A DNA stretch of 11,030 nucleotides, taken from an uncultured Thermomicrobiales bacterium. GTDB taxonomy: Bacteria > Chloroflexota > Chloroflexia > Thermomicrobiales > Thermomicrobiaceae. The stretch covers positions 1 to 11,030 of the forward strand of contig CALAGB010000456.1 in assembly GCA_937891245.1 (NCBI GenBank), read 5' to 3'. The position numbers were made by a program, and so were the translations under genes. The notes beneath the pieces are model-generated. The model was not told the DNA's origin and did no database searches. It saw nothing but the letters and a program-made list of their open reading frames with translations. Of this stretch, positions 5,709-11,030 are shown piece by piece. How positions within the stretch are numbered: position 1 is the stretch's first letter; every line of letters begins with the position of its first letter.

Positions 5709-8204
5709 ATGACAGATACGCGATCATCGTTTCGACGTCTACTCAAACACCATCGACTCGCAGCGGGGCTCACACAAGAAGATCTGGCGGAGCGAGCGCA
5801 TCTCAGCGCCCGAACCATCAGTGACCTTGAGCGTGGTATCAAGGCGGCGCCCTATCGTGATACGGTCGAGGCGCTGGCGCGAGCGCTTGGTTTACCTGCT
5901 GAGGAGTTGGAACAGTCCATCCCTCGCCGGCGAGGACCGCGCGCGCTTCGCACTTCGCCGCAGCTCCCCGTGACGCCGACCTCGTTTGTTGGCCGCGATG
6001 CGGAAATACACGACGTCGTCGCCCTCCTTCGGGAATCTGAGACACGATTGGTGACCGTGACCGGCCCCCCTGGGATCGGAAAGACGCGTCTGGCTCTGGC
6101 GGTCGCCGAGAAGGCGTTGGAGATGTTCGCCGACGGCGTCGTCTTCGTGCCGCTGGACGCTCTGCGCGACGCAACGCTTGTGATGCCGAGTCTTGCTGAA
6201 GCGCTCGGTATTCAGCGCTCCGACTCCAGTTCCGTGGAACAGCGCGTCGTCGCCCATCTCCAATCCCGGCATTTCCTTCTGGTGATCGACAATTTCGAGC
6301 ACGTGCTGGATGCCGGAGATGCGCTCGCACGGATTCTTGCCGCGTGTCCGCATGTAAAGCTGCTTCTCAGCAGCCGCGCCGCACTCAATATTCTTGGGGA
6401 ACATCGATTTGATCTCGGTCCGCTCGGCTTTCCACCCGCAGGGATTACCCCCGAGCTAGACAGCGTGTCGCACTATCCCGCACTACTCCTCTTTTCCGAA
6501 CGTGCAAAGGTCGTGAATCCCGGCTTCCAGATCACACCAAACAACCTGGACGCGGTCTGTGGGATCTGCCAGCGGCTCAATGGACTGCCACTGGCGATCG
6601 AGCTTGCGAGTGCGCGTTCGAACGTGCTGTCGCCGCACGCGTTGTGGCAGCGGCTCGAGAGTCAACTGCAGCTGCTCACCGGTGGGCCACGGGATTTGCC
6701 CGAACGGCATCGGACGATGCGAAGCGCGGTTGCCTGGAGCTACGATCTCCTCAATGATCGGGAGCAATGCCTCTTCCGACAACTCGCCGCGTTTGCCGGG
6801 AGCTTCTCATTAGACGCGATCGAGGCGATTACCAGCCTCGACGATAGCTCGACCGGCAGCGTGCTCGACGATTTGACGTCGCTCGTCGATAAGAGTCTGG
6901 TGGTCGCCACACCAAGCGAAGCGGACGAAACGCGATTCGCCATGCTCGAGACGATACGGGAGTTCGGAATGGAACGCCTGGCGGCGAGCGGCGAGTTGAC
7001 CGCGACCTCTGCCCGGCACTGCGAATACTATGTCGCGCTAGCTGAGCATGCTTACCAGGAGCAAGTGAGCGACAAGCAGTCGCTCTGGTTTCGCCGATTG
7101 GAGCAAGAGCAGGGTAACCTGCGGGTGGCCGCCCGATGGATTGTTGAGCACAACGACGGCGATCGGGCTCGCCGGTTCGGCTATAGTCTCTGGCGCTTCT
7201 GGGATCGCGGCCATATTTTGGAAGGGCGAGACTGGCTCAGTGCCTTCCTGGGTATGCCGGAAATGGCTGTGCCCAATCCGGACCGTTGCCCTTTGTTGTT
7301 CGCGGCAGGGCGACTCGCGTATCGCCAGGCAGATTACGCTACGGCCACAATCCTCTTGCAGGAGTGTTTGGCCATTGCGCGGGCCGAGGCCGATGATGTC
7401 TTCACCAGTGCCGCGCTCACGCAGCTTGGTCATGTCGCCTATGCCCAGGGAAATTTGACGAGTGCCAAGCGCCACTATACCGAGAGCCTGGCGATCCGCC
7501 GCCCACTCGGTGACGCACGCACCATTGGCATATCGCTGCGGAGTCTCGCGCGCGTCCAGTGTGCTCGGGGTGACTATGCAGGGGCACGCGTGCTGCTGCA
7601 CGAGTGCCTGGCCTACGCGCGGGAAACCCAGAACACGGTGGAGCTCTCGATTGCGCTCGCCGGGCTTGGTTCCGTCGCGCTGCTCGAAGATGCGTACACC
7701 GAGGCCGAAGTCTTCTATCGCGAGAGCCTTCTTCGGTCGCGAGATGTCAATGATCAGCACGAGGTGGCGACCGCGCTTATTGGGCTTGCACGGGTCGCGA
7801 TCGAACTTGGCATGCCTCAACGAGCGGCGGGACTGTTGCGACAGAGCCTGTCGATTGCTCGCACAATCGGTGGGCTGCAGCTCCTTACCCTGAGCCTGGA
7901 AGGTTTTGCGATGGTGCTCGCGGCAACCGGGCAGGTACGACGTTCCTGGCAATTGGTTGCCTCGGTCGCCGCGTATCGAGAACGGGTCGGGGTGCCACCG
8001 GATCCGAGTGACCAAATCTTATTGGATAGGTTTCTCACTGCCGCTTCGACGACGCTGGCTGACCACGAGCGAGCGGCCATTACGATGGCCGGCCGGGCCT
8101 ACACCATCGACCAGGCGATCTCCGACATCGAGCAATTGGATACCGCGGCGCTCGAGGCGAATGTGCGGGCAGTGGTTGAGACGGTGAAGGAAGGACAGGT
8201 GTGA
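5709..8204 (+). CDS. XRE-type HTH / STAND (NB-ARC-like) ATPase / TPR regulator
   Basis: 831 residues in three parts. Residues about 8-62 are an XRE helix-turn-helix (AGLTQEDLAERAHLSARTIS), which should bind DNA. About 90-400 form a STAND/NB-ARC-type ATPase: Walker A GPPGIGKT (119-126), Walker B LVIDN (191-195), an LLLSSR segment (218-223), and the GLPLAIELA motif (292-300), followed by a winged-helix-like stretch. About 525-730 hold four or five TPR-like helical repeats (for example LLQECLAIAR, LLHECLAYAR), and a tail ending ITMAGRAYTIDQAI is typical of this regulator class. Such proteins are thought to switch on ATP binding once the TPR part senses a ligand or partner. The target genes are unknown. 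ATG 5709 follows GAAGAGAG (5696-5703) and begins just before the HTH; TTG/GTG starts at 5670/5673 would add an unmatched tail. The gene is convergent with the CBS-HEPN gene, 44 bp apart. Confidence 0.88.
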   Translation: MTDTRSSFRRLLKHHRLAAGLTQEDLAERAHLSARTISDLERGIKAAPYRDTVEALARALGLPAEELEQSIPRRRGPRALRTSPQLPVTPTSFVGRDAEIHDVVALLRESETRLVTVTGPPGIGKTRLALAVAEKALEMFADGVVFVPLDALRDATLVMPSLAEALGIQRSDSSSVEQRVVAHLQSRHFLLVIDNFEHVLDAGDALARILAACPHVKLLLSSRAALNILGEHRFDLGPLGFPPAGITPELDSVSHYPALLLFSERAKVVNPGFQITPNNLDAVCGICQRLNGLPLAIELASARSNVLSPHALWQRLESQLQLLTGGPRDLPERHRTMRSAVAWSYDLLNDREQCLFRQLAAFAGSFSLDAIEAITSLDDSSTGSVLDDLTSLVDKSLVVATPSEADETRFAMLETIREFGMERLAASGELTATSARHCEYYVALAEHAYQEQVSDKQSLWFRRLEQEQGNLRVAARWIVEHNDGDRARRFGYSLWRFWDRGHILEGRDWLSAFLGMPEMAVPNPDRCPLLFAAGRLAYRQADYATATILLQECLAIARAEADDVFTSAALTQLGHVAYAQGNLTSAKRHYTESLAIRRPLGDARTIGISLRSLARVQCARGDYAGARVLLHECLAYARETQNTVELSIALAGLGSVALLEDAYTEAEVFYRESLLRSRDVNDQHEVATALIGLARVAIELGMPQRAAGLLRQSLSIARTIGGLQLLTLSLEGFAMVLAATGQVRRSWQLVASVAAYRERVGVPPDPSDQILLDRFLTAASTTLADHERAAITMAGRAYTIDQAISDIEQLDTAALEANVRAVVETVKEGQV

Positions 8205-8248
8205 GGACGAGTCGCGATCGACACGTTGAGCCTGCTCGTGCGTGGACG

Positions 8249-9034
8249 TCAAACGGTGAGTTTGATCTGGCAGGCTAGCTCGTGAATCCAATGCTCGGTC
8301 AAGGTGATCGTCTTCAGCATCTTCGCCAGCCTCTCTGCACCGTTAAGGTAGTTGCCCGAGTGCGCGACAGCGTTGCGCAGCTTTTCGATCTCTTTGAATT
8401 GATCTTCGAGCTTGTTACTCCAGTCGCACAGCTTGCACACGACACGCGACTTATCGCAGAAGTAGGTGCAATCCAAGAGTGTGCGTTCCATCTGCTGTGC
8501 ATGAAGCTCGTCGTAGGTGGCGCGCACATTCCGCTGGCGTCCCGGTGATAGGCGTGACAACCAGTTCGCGTCATTTTCACAGCGCTTTTCAATCAGGTCG
8601 GCCATCAACGACTCGAGATGGGTGATCAACGTAAAGATGAAGATGCGCACCGGAAGCTTCGACAGATCGCTCGGTGTCACGATGGCGTTGATCCCGTCGT
8701 TGGTAACGACCAGGCGCGACGATCGTCCCCCAGCTAGCGGGATGAATTGCCCGAGCGGCAGGTCGGCCGAGACGAGAATTGAGTCATCGAGGATCCGCAT
8801 CCGATCCCGTGCTGTTCCCTGGAGCGAGCACGACGGCCGCTCCAGCAGTCCGACAACACGCCCATCGTCTTTGACCGGCATGGCGTCGAACGTATCGCGT
8901 CCCGGCTGCGCCCAAACCTCCGCTACCAGATCGTGTACCATGCATGACACCGGATCGTACGTCGCGATATCTCGCACATGCAGACCCGCCTCAAGGCCGG
9001 CAAGAGTGCGCTCGAGAATGGTCGTCTCTGCCAT
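8249..9034 (-). CDS. CBS-pair protein with C-terminal HEPN-like domain
   Basis: 261 residues. The N-terminal half resembles two CBS motifs: about 18-66 (VRDIATYDPVS...DAMPVKDDGRVVGLL) and about 75-125 (LVVTNDGINAIVTPSDLSK). CBS pairs usually bind adenosine compounds such as AMP, ATP or S-adenosylmethionine. The C-terminal half (about 127-257) looks all-helical and contains EKLRNAVAHSG, with Arg220-Asn221-x3-His225. This is the R-(N/D/H)-x-H type signature of HEPN ribonucleases, placed before a last long helix as in that fold. Four cysteines (189, 193, 200, 203) sit in the preceding helices and might bind metal. A plausible reading is a nucleotide-gated RNase, but RNase activity is inferred from one short motif and non-catalytic HEPN proteins exist. 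The start is well supported: GAGAGG lies 5 nt before ATG 9034. It lies 96 bp downstream of the Fic gene on the same strand and may share its transcript. Confidence 0.75.
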   Translation of the reverse strand: MAETTILERTLAGLEAGLHVRDIATYDPVSCMVHDLVAEVWAQPGRDTFDAMPVKDDGRVVGLLERPSCSLQGTARDRMRILDDSILVSADLPLGQFIPLAGGRSSRLVVTNDGINAIVTPSDLSKLPVRIFIFTLITHLESLMADLIEKRCENDANWLSRLSPGRQRNVRATYDELHAQQMERTLLDCTYFCDKSRVVCKLCDWSNKLEDQFKEIEKLRNAVAHSGNYLNGAERLAKMLKTITLTEHWIHELACQIKLTV

Positions 9035-9130
9035 TCGATCCTCTCTATTCTTCGACGTGACCCTCTACAAACTCTACCGAAGTCGGACTTGGTCAGTGCC
9101 GTTGAAGCAGCAGAATGGGAGTACAAGAGT

Positions 9131-10324
9131 TTACGGTTCAGACTCGGTGGCCTGGATCGGTACGTCTTCGACCAATTCCGTGGCTGGCTCAGCGAACAGT
9201 GCCAGGTATGGCCGATAGCGAAAGCGACGGTTGCGCTGTGCCCCGGTTATCTCCTCTAAGAGTCCGAGATCCGCCATCTGTTTGACGAGCTTGTTCGCGC
9301 CTGCGAATGACATATTGAGTGTCAATTTTACGCGATTGACGTTAATAATTGGTTGGTAGAATAGCATATCAAGCAATCGCTGGCCATTGTCGCCGAGATG
9401 ATGGTCTTGAATGACCGCTCGGTGCAGTTCACGGAGTTGAACAATCGCCCGAGCTGTTTGGGTGGCTTCTTCGGCGGTTTCGGCAATTCCTCGCAGGAAG
9501 AAACGAAACCAGCCTTCCCAGTCACCATCTTCGCGGATAGCCATAAGTCGATCATAATACTCGGCGCGATGACGCTTTAGGAAATAGCTGAGGTAGAGCA
9601 ACGGACGCTGCAACACGCCCCGATGGCAAAGGAGGAACGTGATGAGCAGGCGCCCGACTCGACCATTTCCATCCAAAAAGGGATGGATCGTTTCAAACTG
9701 CGCGTGGGCGAGACCAGAGACGATCAGCACTGGAAGATTATGCTCTTCGTGCAAGAACCGTTCGAGATTGTTCAGCGCATTTTGCATCTCAGCTATGGGC
9801 GGCGGCACGTACGTCGCTTGAGCCAGTGGCGTTCCAGCAGGAGCGATCCAGTTTTGGGTGGTGCGAAACTCTCCAGGGGAACGATCAGCGCCTCGCACGC
9901 CTTTCAGTAGTTCTGCATGAATCTCGCGAATGAGAGGGAGCGACAGCGGTAGTGTCTGCAGGCGTTCCAATCCATGATTCATGGCTGCAACGTAGTTGAC
10001 GACCTCTTCAACATCGCTCGGGAGTTCTCGTCCCGCTGCATCGAGTTCATACTCGAGAACGTCATCAAGCGTGCTCTGGGTTCCTTCAATTTGAGAACTA
10101 TAGACGGCTTCCCTTCGCACATACATGGCGACAAACAGGTCGGGATTGGGTAGCGTCTGCGCGACTCCGTCGAGTCGCCCAAGCGCCTGGTCCGCGCGCG
10201 AAAGAAGCATCACCATGCTCTGGTCAATATTAATCGCGGGTTCAGGTGGGAGCGTGTGTGGGATAAAAGCCCGGTAACCGGCTGGTTGTTTTACAAATTG
10301 ACCTGCTCGTGAAACATGGCTCAT
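9131..10324 (-). CDS. Fic-family AMP-transferase, class II, with C-terminal winged helix
   Basis: 397 residues. Residues about 10-100 are the Fic N-terminal domain and include SSQIEG (76-81). This matches the inhibitory (S/T)xxxE(G/N) motif, whose Glu80 would block ATP binding in the resting state (class II, like Shewanella SoFic). The Fic core (about 125-280) carries the complete catalytic motif HPFLDGNGRVGR (214-225): His214 as base, Asp218 for magnesium, and the GNGR anion nest. Fic enzymes with this motif usually transfer AMP from ATP to a hydroxyl side chain of a target protein. Residues about 312-375 form a winged-helix domain (VNRVKLTLNMSFAGANKLVKQM), suggesting DNA or partner binding. 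ATG 10324 has AAGGA (10338-10334) 9 nt upstream. The target is unknown; neighbouring PIN and HEPN-like proteins are candidates only by position. Base composition is visibly less GC-rich than the URO-D-like gene, which hints at transfer. Confidence 0.92.
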   Translation of the reverse strand: MSHVSRAGQFVKQPAGYRAFIPHTLPPEPAINIDQSMVMLLSRADQALGRLDGVAQTLPNPDLFVAMYVRREAVYSSQIEGTQSTLDDVLEYELDAAGRELPSDVEEVVNYVAAMNHGLERLQTLPLSLPLIREIHAELLKGVRGADRSPGEFRTTQNWIAPAGTPLAQATYVPPPIAEMQNALNNLERFLHEEHNLPVLIVSGLAHAQFETIHPFLDGNGRVGRLLITFLLCHRGVLQRPLLYLSYFLKRHRAEYYDRLMAIREDGDWEGWFRFFLRGIAETAEEATQTARAIVQLRELHRAVIQDHHLGDNGQRLLDMLFYQPIINVNRVKLTLNMSFAGANKLVKQMADLGLLEEITGAQRNRRFRYRPYLALFAEPATELVEDVPIQATESEP

Positions 10325-10333
10325 GGCGCTTGG

Positions 10334-10453
10334 TCCTTATTGCAACCGACGACAACAAGACGCGCGAGATGTCGTCCTTATTTTACAAATCCCGGCAATA
10401 CTAAAATAAGACGAGCCAGTTTGTCGCGTTATTGCAGCGCACGATAATAAGGA
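10334..10453. promoter_or_regulatory. Operator-like array of TCCTTATT motifs upstream of fic
   Basis: The 167-bp gap between the Fic and PIN genes is AT-rich in patches and carries repeated motifs. TCCTTATT occurs exactly at 10334-10341 and 10375-10382, and inverted at 10446-10453. TTATTGCA occurs at 10337-10344 and 10429-10436. CTTATTTTA (10377-10385) and TAAAATAAG (10402-10410) form a perfect 9-bp inverted repeat with a 16-nt centre. The CGT and ACG next to it can pair too if one C is bulged. A TAAAAT (minus strand, 10385-10380) could serve as a -10 box inside the first arm, but no good -35 fits. The copy at 10334-10341 includes the Fic ribosome site, so part of that match has another explanation. 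Confidence 0.55.
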
Positions 10454-10491
10454 GTCGCATCGTGCGGCCGCGCATGTTGGTCGTGCGTCAA

Positions 10492-10974
10492 TCACTCGCC
10501 GCCTAGTGCCTGCACGGATATCCCCGGGAAGTATCGGCTGAAATAGCCACGGTCCCGCGTGAATAGCACGTCCGCTTGTGCCTGCGCGTGGCCCCCGATC
10601 AGGAAATCGGAGATGATGTGCTGCCGCTGGCGGACGTTCGCGCCGCATTCTGGACAGCGCGGCCCGAACTGATTCCCACAGCGTGGGTATTGAGCGCCTT
10701 GCCCGCAGTGCCTGGCATAGGCGCGCCAGGCGTTTGCGGCCAGCAGCAAGGACTGTGTCGAGAACACCTCAACCTCCAGATGGAGATCCTCCAGGGACCT
10801 CGCAAGATCGGTCGGCTCCGCGAATGCGACCGCGAGTTCCGCATAGGTGATGGGAGAGATGGTGAGCGCCCCGGCTCTGGCCGCCTCCGTCAGATCGTCC
10901 GTCGCGGCGGCGCGGGCCTCCTCATCACCGGCCAGTACGTCGAGGAGTACGTTGGTGTCGACTGCGGTCTTCAC
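10492..10974 (-). CDS. VapC-like PIN-domain nuclease with internal zinc-ribbon-like insert
   Basis: 160 residues, somewhat longer than the usual 130-140 for VapC. The four PIN acidic residues appear intact: Asp6 (VDTNVLLD), Glu46 (TYAEL), Asp123 (ISDFLIGGHA) and Asp141 (FTRDRGYF). PIN toxins are magnesium-dependent RNases that cut tRNA, rRNA or mRNA and are held inactive by a partner antitoxin. Between the middle helices and the DFLIG motif is an insert (about 88-117) with Cys90, Cys99, Cys107 and Cys110. It contains one full knuckle (CPECG, 107-111) and one incomplete one (YPRCG, 96-100), so it resembles a zinc ribbon. The start is a GTG that overlaps the stop of the upstream gene as GTGA, implying coupled translation and a toxin-antitoxin operon. 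RNase function is inferred from the family; the RNA target is unknown. Confidence 0.85.
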   Translation of the reverse strand: MKTAVDTNVLLDVLAGDEEARAAATDDLTEAARAGALTISPITYAELAVAFAEPTDLARSLEDLHLEVEVFSTQSLLLAANAWRAYARHCGQGAQYPRCGNQFGPRCPECGANVRQRQHIISDFLIGGHAQAQADVLFTRDRGYFSRYFPGISVQALGGE

Positions 10975-11030
10975 CGGTCTGCCGTACTTTCCGGTCCCTC
11001 GCCGCGCAGTTCGTCTCTGTACTGGTCGAT
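10971..11030 (-). CDS. Putative antitoxin, C-terminal end only (runs off right edge)
   Basis: A reading frame enters from the right edge and ends at TGA (10973-10971), overlapping the GTG start of the PIN gene by 4 bases. Only the last 19 residues are visible, starting IDQYRDELRG and ending STADR. They are polar and charged, as expected for an antitoxin tail that wraps its toxin. Position and overlap are the only real evidence; the DNA-binding part that would identify the family (AbrB, RHH or other) lies outside the window. Confidence 0.6.
   Translation of the reverse strand: MDQYRDELRGEGPESTADR

Noticed and set aside
7038..8015. 325-codon minus-strand ORF opposite the TPR part of the regulator
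   Set aside because: The opposite strand has clear TPR repeats in frame; the antisense product shows no recognisable domain.
9035..9130. Possible terminator or promoter between fic and the CBS-HEPN gene
   Set aside because: Only a 4-bp CCGA/TCGG stem and a widely spaced AAACTC/GAGTTT pair were found, and no convincing -35/-10 set. Shared transcription remains the simpler reading.
1..11030. CRISPR arrays, tRNA or rRNA genes, insertion sequences
   Set aside because: I saw no regularly spaced repeats, cloverleaf-like segments, rRNA-like stretches, transposase motifs or terminal inverted repeats. This was by eye, so a short tRNA cannot be fully excluded without a covariance search.

Overview
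The window looks like chromosomal DNA from a high-GC, probably Gram-positive-like bacterium. I lean towards Chloroflexota, class Thermomicrobia. The main reason is the XRE-type helix-turn-helix/NB-ARC-like ATPase/TPR regulator, a protein layout I associate strongly with that group. The large secreted multi-domain metalloprotease and the orphan uroporphyrinogen-decarboxylase-like gene fit but prove nothing. This placement is inference from protein style; no marker gene (rRNA, tRNA, ribosomal protein) is present.

Left part (1-1894): the start of a Tat-exported protein runs off the left edge on the minus strand and has a good sigma70-type promoter. A divergent plus-strand gene encodes a URO-D/MtaA-fold enzyme that lacks the normal URO-D active site. 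It is followed by a short GNAT acetyltransferase remnant broken by a stop codon and a frameshifting deletion.

Middle (1895-8204): a perfect 13-bp-stem hairpin separates the plus-strand genes from a convergent 1128-residue secreted metzincin-like protease with Ig-like and calcium-binding modules. About 350 bp of non-coding DNA then lead into the large XRE-STAND-TPR regulator. Two ATAAG/CTTAT palindromes lie in that gap.

Right part (8249-11030): four minus-strand genes look like a toxin/defence-type cluster. In transcription order they are the tail of a putative antitoxin, a VapC-like PIN nuclease with an internal zinc-ribbon-like insert, a Fic AMP-transferase with its own inhibitory motif and a winged-helix tail, and a protein joining a CBS pair to a C-terminal helical domain with the HEPN ribonuclease signature (R-N-x3-H). 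A dense set of repeated TCCTTATT-type motifs, including a perfect 9-bp inverted repeat, lies between the PIN and Fic genes and is the best operator candidate. The CBS-HEPN protein and its linkage to Fic are the most promising lead for an undescribed system. No CRISPR array, tRNA, rRNA or insertion sequence was seen.
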